Positions 23,700 through 33,284 of a stretch of DNA of 64,000 nt are shown here, one piece after another. Numbering within the stretch: the stretch's first letter is position 1; each line of letters opens with the position of its first letter. The stretch lies in NCBI GenBank assembly GCA_963971285.1, contig OZ020256.1:8496541-8560540 (forward strand). The letters are read 5' to 3'. The position numbers and the translations under genes were made by a program. The notes beneath the pieces were generated by a model that did not search any database, had not been told where the DNA came from, and worked only from the letters and a program-made list of their open reading frames with translations. The stretch comes from Astropecten irregularis (taxonomy: Eukaryota > Echinodermata > Asteroidea > Paxillosida > Astropectinidae).

Positions 23700-25300
23700 A
23701 CTTACCCAAAAAATGCAGTTGCTATTAAACAGGACGATAATTGCTCATAGCATTCGGGTCCAGTCCTCTTTTTTTTATGAGAGGACGAACAATTTATTAT
23801 TGCACTTTTACAACTGGCTGGGAAAACCCCAGAATCGAAGGATACATTAACAATACGCAACAATATGGGTGCCAACTTGTCAGTATAGTCCTTCACAAAC
23901 TCCGTGTAGTGTTGAGAGTTCCCACTGGTGCGAAACCATGAGTTCATCATAAGGAGTCCCATTCGCCAAAACAGCTTGAATTTTGACAATTTTCTTGGAG
24001 AAGAAGTCTGCGAACGTTTTCGGAAAATCAGAGACTTAAACATTCGGAAGAATGCCTGCTGAGGAACAATTATGCGAAACAATTCTTTTTGATAGGCAGT
24101 CTCAATCTGGTTGCAATGAAAAGCTGATTTGGTTTCCTCAAGTTTTCCATTGTATGAGCCTTTCAAAGCGCTGCTGATCATCTGTCGGTGACTCTAATTT
24201 TGAGTTCAGACATTGACGTTCAAGTTTCCTCACAGCCCTGTGCTCTGACAGTAAATCAGCCGAAAACCATTCAGCTAGTGGCTTGTTGATCATAGTCTTC
24301 TTGCGCAGCGGAGCATGTTCATTCATCACACTTGTCAAGTGAAAGTTGTAGGCATCCGCAAGCTGGTTTGCTTCAGGAACAGATTCCGTCTCTGGAATGG
24401 GAATGGGACTCACGAAGGACTGAATGAAGGCCTTAAACGCAACAGAATCAATGTCTTTAAGTCCTTGATAATTCTTGGTGAGCTTCATTCGTTCTGCTCG
24501 CTGAATAGTGGACGTGAAGTGAATGGCCGAGTGGTCAGAAGGCATGGCACTGTCAATGATGAAATCACCAAGCCATGGCTCGGAGGCACGAGTCAATACC
24601 AAATCCAACATATGACAATTTGTATGCATGCTCCCTCGAACATGCTGAGCCAGGCCCAGTGATGTAATCAAATCGATGAATTGTTGAGCATCCGAGCAAT
24701 CAGTGTTATCCACATGCAAATTGAAATCACCGGTGATCAATAGGTATCCAGGTGAAGTAATGAGATTTAAATTTCCATGAGTGAACCAAATTTCGATAAG
24801 TATATTTTCATGGTGACTCTGTGTTTGTCCGAATATGGAGGCCGATAGATGGTGACGGCATGGATCGTAACACTGCCAATATAAATATTGACACCCATGA
24901 CTTCAATTGATTTAAAATGACTTGTCGTGTTACGCTTCACCTTGAGATTAGATCCGACAAGTAGGGCAATACCGCCACCTCTCTCTCCTCTTATACCGTG
25001 GCACATGAAGAATGTCATATCCTGATATCGATGAAGTGAAATCCGCATCAACAAGCGTCCCATTTTTGTCAGTGATCCAAGACTCGGTCAACATAAAGAC
25101 ATCAGTTTGGTGTGAGAGAATAGATGCTGTCAGAGTGCCAATCTTCCCATTCATGGACCAAACATTCCATAGGGCAAAATTTAGACCTGGGCGTATATGA
25201 CTGGTACAGAACAGTTACTAGTGTAGGATCGAATCTGTTCCTCTGGTAGAGGTACCCTCATCATTCCAAAATAGACATCGGCCTTTTTTTACCTTCGATT
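23700..25300 (-). pseudogene. APE-type LINE fragment, endonuclease plus start of reverse transcriptase
   Basis: Minus-strand order: DVFMLTESWITDKNG with the catalytic glutamate at 25110, then the ERGGGIALLVGSNLKV and TIYRPPYSD segments. GDFNLHVDNTDCSD follows near 24735, and LDLVLTRA with PSDHSAIHF near 24530 carries the catalytic SDH. It continues through a linker to LAPILLRIVNVSFDSGVFP at 23830, the beginning of reverse transcriptase, then stops at 23700. Three frames are used, so shifts are present. The YRPP and GDFN forms suggest the CR1/L2 group. Everything after the first reverse transcriptase block is missing. Confidence 0.75.
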
Positions 25301-25322
25301 TGCCTCGACGGCAATCACCCGC
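25301..25322 (+). pseudogene. Start of L2 fragment and 5-bp duplication left of the LTR element
   Basis: The bases just before the LTR read in frame as GNHPH when joined to 29505 onward, continuing the L2 reverse transcriptase piece on the other side. CCCGC at 25318-25322 is the left copy of the target duplication. Confidence 0.6.
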
Positions 25323-25640
25323 TGTAATGTATTCATCTAAAGGACTTTTGCTAGTCTATGGACTCAGTACATTGACTCTATTTACACCCATATATGGAAT
25401 TGCTGTTGTGACCCTAATCTGGTACCGTGGGAACGCTACACAGCTAAATTGATACATTGTAATAATTTGGTGTATGCACCAGTGTATTGCCATACACTAG
25501 TGGTCTCGTGTTATTATGCATTAAGTCACTTGTAATGTGGACTGTCAGTTGAAGTACACACATGTACATGTCTCGCTGCTAATGCAAAAATAAACCAGTG
25601 TTAACTCGATATGATTTGCGTGCTCTATTAGTTCATAACA
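25323..25640 (+). repeat. 5' LTR
   Basis: 318 bp, TGTAATG...ATAACA, with the TG/CA ends normal for LTRs. AAATAAACC near 25590 could serve as the poly-A signal. It is one mismatch from the 3' copy. Confidence 0.93.
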
Positions 25641-25643
25641 AAC

Positions 25644-25656
25644 TGGCGACGAGGAT
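25644..25656 (+). promoter_or_regulatory. Primer-binding site complementary to tRNA-Ser
   Basis: TGGCGACGAGGAT begins three bases after the LTR. It is the complement of the 3' end of a metazoan serine tRNA with anticodon GCT including CCA (ATCCTCGTCG+CCA), as I recall that tRNA. The use of serine tRNA is known in the mag lineage. Confidence 0.75.
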
Positions 25657-25661
25657 TATAA

Positions 25662-26681
25662 ATGGTTATGGCTGCTCTGATTGGAAATATCGAGGAATTT
25701 CGAGAAGGGAAGGAGGAATGGCCACAATACATTGAACGGCTGGAACATTATTTTGTCGCGAATGACATCACTACCGCAGCAAAGAAACAAGCAGTGTTGT
25801 TGACTGTGATCGGCGCTCATGCCTACAAACTGCTTCGCAACCTTGTTGCTCCCGCAAAACCAGGAGACAAATCCTATGATGAACTGGTTCAGTGCATGTC
25901 ACAGCATCATAACCCGGTGCCTTCGGAAATCGTTCAACGATTCAAGTTCAACAGCCGATCTCGAGATGAGGGTGAGTCTGTAGCCCAGTATGTGGCATCA
26001 TTGCGTTCCTTGGCCGAATTTTGTAACTATGGCGATACACTCGACGATATGCTACGTGATCGCCTAGTATGCGGCGTTCGTAACGACCGCATCCAACGAA
26101 CCCTTCTCGCTGAGAAAAATCTAACGCTAGAGAGAGCACTGGCATTGGCACTTAGCATGGAAAGAGCAGCCAAAAATGTGAAAGACCTGCACATGACGCA
26201 GAACCAAAGCGAGAAAACTTTGAACAAACTTTCGAAAAGTCAGTCAAAGGCTAGACGAAAACCCACAGTCAGTGCAAACAGACAGCACGACTCAACCGCA
26301 GATAAGATGCAGAAACCTTGCCATCGTTGTGGCAAATCTACACACACTCCTGACCGATGCAGATTCAGGAATAATACGTGTTTTAACTGTCAGAAACGTG
26401 GCCACATTGCAAGCGTTTGTCGAAGTGGGAAAAAGCCACAAGTCAAGCAGATGAATGCTACCGCAGACAACATCGTGACAGACAGCGATGGGAGTGAATC
26501 AGACCAGGACACGCCTGTGTACTCTCTGTTTGGTTGTTCCAGTAATCGGCCGGGTATGAAGGCAATCAAAGTTACCATGTTGGTTGACAGCAAGGATCTA
26601 GTCATGGAAGAGGTGTTGCCTCTGCACCTGCGATTTTCCAACGGACAATGGAAAACATTCTGCAAGGCATACCACACGTGA
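25662..26681 (+). CDS. Gag with two CCHC zinc knuckles, fused to a protease stub and out-of-frame pol
   Basis: The 339-codon frame starts at ATG five bases after the primer-binding site. The N-terminal 200 residues resemble capsid-type Gag (REGKEEWPQYIERLEHYF near the start, then ESVAQYVASLRSLAEFCNYG). Two nucleic-acid-binding knuckles follow: C220-C223-H228-C233 and C240-C243-H248-C253, each spaced C-x2-C-x4-H-x4-C. After residue 300 the frame enters the protease leader (MLVDSKDLVME) but never reaches the DTGA active site. At about residue 315 it crosses the deletion joint and reads pol in the wrong frame to a stop. Gag proper looks intact. Confidence 0.85.
   Translation: MVMAALIGNIEEFREGKEEWPQYIERLEHYFVANDITTAAKKQAVLLTVIGAHAYKLLRNLVAPAKPGDKSYDELVQCMSQHHNPVPSEIVQRFKFNSRSRDEGESVAQYVASLRSLAEFCNYGDTLDDMLRDRLVCGVRNDRIQRTLLAEKNLTLERALALALSMERAAKNVKDLHMTQNQSEKTLNKLSKSQSKARRKPTVSANRQHDSTADKMQKPCHRCGKSTHTPDRCRFRNNTCFNCQKRGHIASVCRSGKKPQVKQMNATADNIVTDSDGSESDQDTPVYSLFGCSSNRPGMKAIKVTMLVDSKDLVMEEVLPLHLRFSNGQWKTFCKAYHT
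26600..26620 (+). other. Internal deletion joint in gag-pol
   Basis: Upstream sequence reads as the protease leader and downstream sequence, in another frame, reads as VASAPAIFQRTME, which is the middle of gypsy reverse transcriptase. About 1 kb of expected protease and reverse transcriptase sequence is therefore absent. The point sits within GAAGAGGTGTTGCC. Confidence 0.75.
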
Positions 26682-28921
26682 CTGTGTATCTCGACGATAT
26701 TTTGATCACAGGTCCAGATGATCAATCTCACCTTGCTACCCTCTCCACTGTATTGAAGCGCCTGGAGCAAGCTGGTCTTCGTCTCCAGTTGAGCAAATGC
26801 AAGTTCATGGCCCCTTCGATCGTGTACTTGGGTCATGCCATCGACGCACAGGGTCTGCACCCGACTACCGACAAAGTCAACGCTATCTGCAATGCACCAG
26901 CACCAACAAATGTGACTGAACTGAGAGCTTACCTAGGTTTGCTTACCTATTATGGCAAGTTCTTGCCGCAGCTCTCGACGACCCTTGCAGCCCTGTACCG
27001 GCTACTGCGCAAAGACACCAGATGGAGATGGAGTGCTGAGGAACGACACGCTTTCAGTGCTTCGAAGGATCTCCTTCTATCGTCAAACCTCTTGGTACAT
27101 TTCGACCCCAAGAAGGATGTGATTGTTTCCTGTGATGCATCTCAATACGGCATAGGAGCAGTTCTCGCTCACAGGATGCCTGACGGTTCGGAGAAACCAG
27201 TCGGATTTGCTTCACGCACATTGGCTCCAGCTGAGAAGAAGTATTCACAAATTGAAAAGGAGGGCCTCGCTTGCGTGTTCGGAGTCACTAAGTTCCACAG
27301 CTACATCTATGGTCGTCATTTCACGTTAGTGACCGACCATAAGCCCCTCCTGAGCCTCTTCAACGAACAGCGAGCAATACCTTCCCAAGCTTCAGCTCGC
27401 ATCCAACGGTGGGCACTTACCTTAGCCATGTATGAGTATACGCTGGTCTTCAAGTCAACCACAGCTCATGGAAATGCAGACGCGCTGAGTCGTCTACCAT
27501 TGCCCACTGCTCCTGCTAAAGTTCCGGATCCTCCCGAGACTGTTCTCCTGATGGAAAGCATCGACGCGTCCCCGATCTCCACATCACACGTTCGCACTTG
27601 GACTCGTCGCGACCCCCTCCTATCGAGAGTACTTCGCTACGTCCAGGAGGGTTGGCCTCAAGAGCTAAAGAAGGAGGAGAATATGAAACCGTATGCAACT
27701 CGCAGTGCTGAGCTCTCGGTACAAGACGGATGTCTTATGTGGGGCAGTAGAGTGATTGTTCCACCGCAGGGGCGTAAACGCATCCTGCATGGCTTGCACG
27801 AAGGACATCCTGGCTCAGCAAGAATGAAAAGCCTCGCCAGAACATTCGCATGGTGGCCCAAGATGGACTCTGACATCGAGACAGAAGTCAAGACGTGCCA
27901 CAACTGCCAACAAAATCAACCAATGCCACCCAAGAGTGAACTTCATCCTTGGACTTGGCCTGAACGACCTTGGTCCAGACTGCATATTGACTATGCTGGT
28001 CCCTTCATGGGCAAGATGTTTCTCATTGTTGTGGACTCGCACTCAAAGTGGATGGAAGTCTTCCCACTGAACAATGCCACGACTCATGCAACAATCGAGA
28101 AACTCAGACAAGCCTTCGCTACACACGGATTGCCAGACAAAGTCGTGTCTGACAATGGTACACCATTCACTAGCGCAGAGTTTCGCGAATTCATGACCAA
28201 GAATGGTATTTTTCATATCCGCACATCACCGTATCATCCGGCTTCAAACGGTTTAGCTGAGCGTGCAGTGCGCACCTTCAAAAATGCTATGAAGCGAATG
28301 GACACAGGGACAATTGAAACCAAAGTCTCCAGATTCCTGTTCCACTACAGGATTACCCCGCACAGTTCTACAGGGTTATCTCCATCGGAAATGCTGATGG
28401 GTCGACGTTTGCGTTGTCATCTTGATCAGCTTCGTCCTGACATTTCCAGTCGCGTTCACAAGAACCAGGATAAGCAGAAGTATCACCACGACCGACATTC
28501 CAAGACACGTGCGTTTGAGATTGGTGATACAGTGTTGGTTCGCAACTTCACCAAAACTGGATACTCGTGGTTGCCAGGAACCGTCACAAGCCACACTGGT
28601 CCAGTGTCCTACAAGATCCGCCTCATGCACAACGGTTGTGAGGTAAAACGTCACGTTGATCACCTTCGCAAACAGGAACCTCCAAAGGAAACAGTTCCCG
28701 ACGACATTGACCATCCATCGGACACCGTAGAACCACTTCCAGTTCCAGAGCAACAGCCCGAGCAGGAACCAGTTGAGCCTGAACCACCTGCACCAGACAA
28801 CCAGCCAGAACTCCCACAAACTGTTGAGCCTAATTCGTCAACACCTACACCACCTGGCAAGAATTACCCATCTCGCACCAGAAATCCACCTGAGAGATAT
28901 GGATTCTCAAAACCTAAGTAG
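26648..28921 (+). CDS. Truncated Pol: reverse transcriptase C-half, RNase H, integrase
   Basis: 757 codons without a stop. The ATG at 26648 lies inside reverse transcriptase and is not the natural start. Y14-L15-D16-D17 is the catalytic YLDD. RNase H follows with CDASQYGIGAVL (D163) and TDHKPLLSLF. Integrase has an HEGH/CHNC zinc region (C417, C420) and the catalytic triad D448, D502, E538, with 35 residues between the last two as expected. The C-terminus holds a GPVSYKI (GPY/F) module near residue 650 and ends in a proline-rich tail. The missing first half of reverse transcriptase makes the product non-functional for replication, while integrase looks complete. Confidence 0.88.
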   Translation: MENILQGIPHVTVYLDDILITGPDDQSHLATLSTVLKRLEQAGLRLQLSKCKFMAPSIVYLGHAIDAQGLHPTTDKVNAICNAPAPTNVTELRAYLGLLTYYGKFLPQLSTTLAALYRLLRKDTRWRWSAEERHAFSASKDLLLSSNLLVHFDPKKDVIVSCDASQYGIGAVLAHRMPDGSEKPVGFASRTLAPAEKKYSQIEKEGLACVFGVTKFHSYIYGRHFTLVTDHKPLLSLFNEQRAIPSQASARIQRWALTLAMYEYTLVFKSTTAHGNADALSRLPLPTAPAKVPDPPETVLLMESIDASPISTSHVRTWTRRDPLLSRVLRYVQEGWPQELKKEENMKPYATRSAELSVQDGCLMWGSRVIVPPQGRKRILHGLHEGHPGSARMKSLARTFAWWPKMDSDIETEVKTCHNCQQNQPMPPKSELHPWTWPERPWSRLHIDYAGPFMGKMFLIVVDSHSKWMEVFPLNNATTHATIEKLRQAFATHGLPDKVVSDNGTPFTSAEFREFMTKNGIFHIRTSPYHPASNGLAERAVRTFKNAMKRMDTGTIETKVSRFLFHYRITPHSSTGLSPSEMLMGRRLRCHLDQLRPDISSRVHKNQDKQKYHHDRHSKTRAFEIGDTVLVRNFTKTGYSWLPGTVTSHTGPVSYKIRLMHNGCEVKRHVDHLRKQEPPKETVPDDIDHPSDTVEPLPVPEQQPEQEPVEPEPPAPDNQPELPQTVEPNSSTPTPPGKNYPSRTRNPPERYGFSKPK

Positions 28922-29170
28922 GTACAGCTGCACACATCTGAGGCAGAATAATCCTCAGTGCAGACTGTTGCAAGTCAGGGTAGTCCACCCCCGTACTTGA
29001 TAGTTTCTCACTTGTTTCATGATTAAGACATTTCATTTGAGTTGAACATTTGTTTCTTGTTCATGGTTGTTAAAAAAAAAAACAATATTCGAGTTAGCCT
29101 TAATGACAAATATCTCTAGTCATGCATTGGATAGATTTCCAAGTTCTGCAGAATAATATGTATCTCTATA

Positions 29171-29181
29171 GGAAGGAGGAG
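29171..29181 (+). promoter_or_regulatory. Polypurine tract
   Basis: GGAAGGAGGAG directly abuts the 3' LTR, the normal position for the plus-strand primer of LTR elements. Confidence 0.85.
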
Positions 29182-29499
29182 TGTAATGTATTCATCTAAA
29201 GGACTTTTGCTAGTCTATGGACTCAGTACATTGACTCTATTTACACCCATATATGGAATTGCTGTTGTGACCCTAATCTGGTACCGTGGGAACGCTACAC
29301 AGCTAAATTGATACATTGTAATAATTTGGTGTATGCACCAGTGTATTGCCATACACTAGTGGTCTCGTGTTATTATGCATTAAGTCACTTGTAATGTGGA
29401 CTGTCAGTTGAAGTACACATATGTACATGTCTCGCTGCTAATGCAAAAATAAACCAGTGTTAACTCGATATGATTTGCGTGCTCTATTAGTTCATAACA
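29182..29499 (+). repeat. 3' LTR
   Basis: 318 bp, one mismatch from the 5' LTR, followed directly by the duplicated CCCGC. Confidence 0.93.
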
Positions 29500-29798
29500 C
29501 CCGCATGTGAATCATATTTGAAAAGCAGCATCATTTGCCTCGAACAAGATTGGGACAATTAGGCAGTTTCTTTCAAATAAGTCCACTGAGAGAATGGTTC
29601 ATGCGCATGTAGTGTCTCGTCTTGACTTCTGTAATGCTATTTTATATGGCCTTCCAGATAATCATATAAAGAAATTACAACAAATCCAAAATGTCTGCAG
29701 CTAGGTTGGTAACTCGCACTCGGCCCAATGATCACATCGCTCCAGTTTTACAACAATTACATTGTCTCCCAGTTAGATGTCGCATTAATTTTAAGATT

Positions 29799-30071
29799 GA
29801 AAAGTGAACAAAGAAAAATTGACTGGAGCGGGATTCGAGCGGGCGACCCCCCGAACACTGCATAGGCACTCTACCAGCTGAGCCATCCAGCCCTATGTTG
29901 GTGGTGACCCAATAGTCAACCATCTTTGTTTGTTTGGCAGTCAGAAGCCATGAAACCACGCACACACCGCCACACCCCAGGGATCGTTTCAATGATACAC
30001 GCAACAATGCTGCAACCTGGGAACGGTACATGGGGGATCACTCAAAGAGGATACGGCTTTTTAATAATATG
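29799..30071 (-). mobile_element. tRNA-like retroposon, single copy with 13-bp duplication
   Basis: Flanked by exact 13-bp repeats, TTAATTTTAAGAT (29786-29798 and 30072-30084), inside the L2 reverse transcriptase sequence. On the minus strand it reads a roughly 175-bp body (GCCGTATCCTC...GGTCACCACCAACATA), then a cloverleaf-forming tRNA-like segment, then AATTTTTCTTTGTTCACTTTTCA. The tRNA-like part is at the 3' edge, not the 5' edge as in ordinary SINEs. Confidence 0.85.
29820..29892 (-). other. tRNA-like segment of the retroposon
   Basis: A diverged copy of the cloverleaf described at 34744-34816. The A box GGCTCAGCTGGTAGAG and the B box GCTCGAATCC are recognisable, but the anticodon region has changed. 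It is not a functional tRNA gene. Confidence 0.6.
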
Positions 30072-30490
30072 TTAATTTTAAGATCTTAGCGTTAGTTTTC
30101 ATTTGCATGCAAGAATTAGGCCCGGCTTATTTACAACAACTGATAACAAAATATACTCTAGTTAGAAATCTTGGTTCCAAATCCAAATCTCTTTTGCTCA
30201 CTCCTTCAATATCAACTAATTTTTATGGTGCAAGGTCTTTCCAACTGGCAGCCGCAGAATTATGGAATAACTTTCCAGAAACTATCAAGGAAGTCGATCA
30301 AATTAACACATTCAAGACTCTTTTAAAAATGCATTACTTTAGTAACCTATTACAGTCATTGTTGTATGCCAATGTATGTCATTTTCTATTGTCTATACTC
30401 TTTTGTTTCATTTACTCTCCTATTTTCCCTAAGCGCATAGAGACTTTAATTTACTTTTTGTGATATGCGCTATATAAGAACTGTTTATTA

Positions 30491-31277
30491 TTATTGTTAT
30501 TAATTCATGACTGGCTTCTTTTGAACATTTCATTCACACCTCCCCGTCTCTCGCCTCACTCAGTATTCAACAACCACCCATCCTTTCTATCCCTCGCATT
30601 ACAAATTGACCACACATATTTTCCCAGAGAGACTAACAAAGGTTTTTGTTGCTCAGATCTCGGATACTGTCAGAAGTGCCTTTGACTTGCTTTGTTTTTT
30701 GTATAAGGCATGTGTACTGGTTGGTCATTTGGCACCAGCCCCCTCACGATCGATTTCATAAATTACCAATGGCTCACGTCCCGTATTTAAAGATTTGAGG
30801 CACCGAACCCGGTTATTTGTTACCGGAGGTCCATAGTATCCAAAATTGTAAAAATCACAGTTGGACACTATATCCCGAGTCTAGGATCTTGCTGATTTGA
30901 GGCATGCACCTTGCTATAGTCCTCAGTTTTCCAGTTCCAATTCCTATTATTTCAATCATGTTCTCGGATCATTTATAGATACTGTCCTGATGCCAATTTG
31001 AGGCAATGGTTATTTTAAACCAGATTATACAGACTGATTTGTGAGTCTGCGGTATAAATCAATTTTTACGAACCAATTTTTTACAGATAGACATTATTTT
31101 ACATTTGATATTAATATTTGGTATCCTCATTTAACCTCACCGCAGGCCCTTTCTTTAGCGTTCTCAGCAGGTTGACTACCGACACGACCATCAGTTCACA
31201 CAGATTTTTGTTTCCACTGTTCATCATTCCTCATCTTGTAATCTTTTTGAGACCCTGAGGTAGATTTAGAATAGAAA
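30491..31277. other. No recognised gene
   Basis: No domain or repeat end found. Short frames near 30494-30685 look fortuitous. Confidence 0.5.
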
Positions 31278-31945
31278 CTAGAGGTTGTGTCTGTTGAAAA
31301 CAGAACACATGGCTTTTCCGCATATGATATAGAATATTTCTCAAATTGTATAACTTATTTTGTCAGTTTAAGACATGTGGTTTAAAAGTATCAATTATTT
31401 CAATGTAGAAAACTTAAGTTTAACAAATAGTTGCAGGGTTTATGGAACACATTGCTTGTCATTTAGAATTGTGTCACAAAAGAAATTACCTAACATTGAC
31501 TTTTGGTGAAAGAATCATGATCATAGCTCTTACCACTTTTAAGTGAGAAGCTACTTCATGTTTGACCGGAAGTAGAGGTCACAGAGGTCAAGCAATGTGT
31601 CACAAATGAAAGACCTTGCCTAACATTGTCTATTGGTGAAAGAATCATGATCATTGCTCTTATCACTTTTAAATGAGGAGCTACTTCCTGTTTGACCGGA
31701 AGTAGAGGTCACAGAGGTCAAGTAATGTGTCACAAATGAAGGACCTTGCCTAACATTTGTCTACTGGTGAAAGATTCATGATCATAGCTCTTACCACTTT
31801 TAAATGAGGAGCTACTTCCTGTTTGACCGGAAGTAGAGGTCACAGAGGTCAAGCAATATGTCACAAAGAAAGACCCTGCCTAACAATCACGTTTGGTGAA
31901 AGAAGCAACTTAGTATCTCAAACCGTTGATTTTTTGTTGATTTTT
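31278..31945 (-). mobile_element. Helentron-like HINE-B copy 1
   Basis: The minus-strand 3' end is CTAG (31278-31281), preceded by the TCTGTTTTCAACAGA hairpin and the subterminal CGGAAAAGCC. About three tandem core units of roughly 130 bp occupy 31540-31900, each with AGGTCACAGAGGTCA. The 5' part is replaced by the next element at about 31946. Confidence 0.6.
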
Positions 31946-32430
31946 GGCGAGCTGCAAAGCAAAGCAAAGCCTATGTAGTAGTACCGTTCGTCCCGTCCGT
32001 CCGTCCGGCCGTCCGCGTGAAATGTTAAAGTTTTTTAGTATGTGCTTGAACCCCAATTTTTTATTTTTTTTTTGATGGGTGCGTTGTCCAAAATGATGTT
32101 GTTATTATTGTAAATGGAAAATGTTGAAGTTTTTTCTATTGTTTCAAAATGTTGAAGTTTTTTCTATTGTTTCAAAATGTTTAATTTTATTTTTTATTTT
32201 TTTTTTTTTTGGGGGGGGGGATGAGTGTGTTGTCCAAAATAATTTTATTATTGTAAATGAAAAATGTTGCACTTTTTTCTATTGTTTCAAAATGTTGAAG
32301 TTTTGTCTATTGTTTCAAAATGTTGAATTTTTATTTGGATGGGTGTGTGTGTGTGATGGATGGGTGTTTGCTATCATGTTTGTAACTGCACGTAAGGCTG
32401 CAGCGAGCCATGACAGCTTCGCTGTTCTAG
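31946..32430 (+). mobile_element. Helentron-like element, third family (GTCC-rich 5' part)
   Basis: A (GTCC)n patch at 31990-32016 is followed by tandem TTGAAGTTTTTTCTATTG/TTTCAAAATG units (32120-32330) and a poly-T/poly-G run at 32195-32221. The 3' end is a hairpin ACAGC-TTC-GCTGT followed by CTAG (32427-32430) and TT. The hairpin-CTAG-TT terminus is shared with HINE-A and HINE-B, while the body is unrelated. Confidence 0.5.
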
Positions 32431-32444
32431 TTAAATAACATACT

Positions 32445-32520
32445 GACACCACCGCAGTTTCTTGTTTTAATCCAAAGAGGGCGCCATTCAAAACCGTGTG
32501 CTCGATTCATGCATTACTTG
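32445..32520 (-). repeat. Repeat shared with 16917-16980
   Basis: Inverted match to the block at 16917-16980, including GACACCACCGCAGTTTC and GCGCCATTCAAAACCGTG. Family unknown. Confidence 0.45.
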
Positions 32521-32689
32521 AAAGGTAGATTGTAACGCATGCGTAGTTGTCTTGTCAAAACAGTATTTACGCTGGCAACTATGATAAGGAAATGAAAAGA
32601 AATACGGCATATATAACACAGGCAATCAACCAAATGCCCGCGCCTTGCATTTAATGACCAATATTTACAAGTCAATGGCCTAGCGTGAA

Positions 32690-33284
32690 AAATATTTTAA
32701 AAAATCATAAAAAATAAACAAATGACGCTGTCTTGACGTAACTTCAAAATTACGATCCCGAACCTCCATTTTACCAACCTACCAATTTTCAAGGTGATTG
32801 GCCGTTCCTGCTATGCGTTATAAAAATCGCATTTTTTATGACGTCATGATGACGTCACCGATTTTTTGTCTATGCAGTGTTCATTTATGGTGCATGCTGA
32901 AGAATTATCAAAAAGAAATTCAAAGATATCTTGTTTCGTTTACTAGATATCGTTAAAAGAACTTTAATGACCTAAAATTTCAATAAATCATAACAAATTC
33001 GATAAAACACTTCCCGACTTAGATACATACCAAGTTTCAACTCAATCGGACTTAGGGTTCGTTCATAATTGATGTCTGAAGTTTGCCCCTTTAAGACACT
33101 GTCACGTGACACCTGATGACGTAATGATGACGAAAAGTTTCGGGAGACAACTACCCTATATGGACTTCCATCAGGCCAAGTTCGGTTAAAATCAGCTGTT
33201 TAAAAATGACCAAAGTGCCGCGGACAAAATTTTTGTACAAACTCAATACAAATGGAGGAGAAGAAGAAGAAGAAGAAGAAAAAA
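32690..33284 (-). mobile_element. HINE-B-like 5' half, first car of the minus-strand train
   Basis: Read on the minus strand it begins in a TTC repeat (33255-33284), then follows the HINE-B 5' order: CACTTTGG, GTAGTTGTCTCC, CTTTTCGTCATCAT, CACGTGACAG. It then continues into the core also seen inverted at 1550-2050 instead of the AGGTCA array. It ends at the CTAG of copy 2, so the two are exactly adjacent. Confidence 0.5.

Larger units (their letters stand above)
25323..29499 (+). mobile_element. Ty3/gypsy (mag-like) LTR retrotransposon, recent and internally deleted
   Basis: A 4.18-kb unit bounded by 318-bp LTRs and an exact 5-bp duplication, CCCGC (25318-25322 and 29500-29504). It contains a primer-binding site, gag with two zinc knuckles, pol from mid reverse transcriptase to the integrase C-terminus, and a polypurine tract. 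The LTRs differ at one base by my reading (near 25560 against 29420), so the insertion is recent. About 1 kb that should hold the protease active site and the first reverse transcriptase blocks is missing near 26610. This copy could not have transposed on its own proteins. Confidence 0.92.
29500..30490 (+). pseudogene. L2/CR1-type LINE, C-terminal reverse transcriptase and tail
   Basis: The host of the LTR insertion. It reads KIGTIRQFLSNKSTERMVHA, then VVSRLDFCNAILYGLPD, then IAPVLQQLHCLPV, and after the nested tRNA-like retroposon (29799-30071) QELGPAYLQQLI and SFQLAAAELWNNFPE. This matches the L2/CR1 reverse transcriptase end. The tail ATGCGCTATATAAGAACTG followed by TTATTATTATTG is a standard 3' terminus for this group. 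It is 5' truncated and carries several stops. Confidence 0.8.

Noticed and set aside
23702-30490. One single L2 element running from 23.7 to 30.5 kb
   Set aside because: The endonuclease part at 23.7-25.3 kb is on the minus strand while the reverse transcriptase end at 29.5-30.5 kb is on the plus strand. They are separate insertions.
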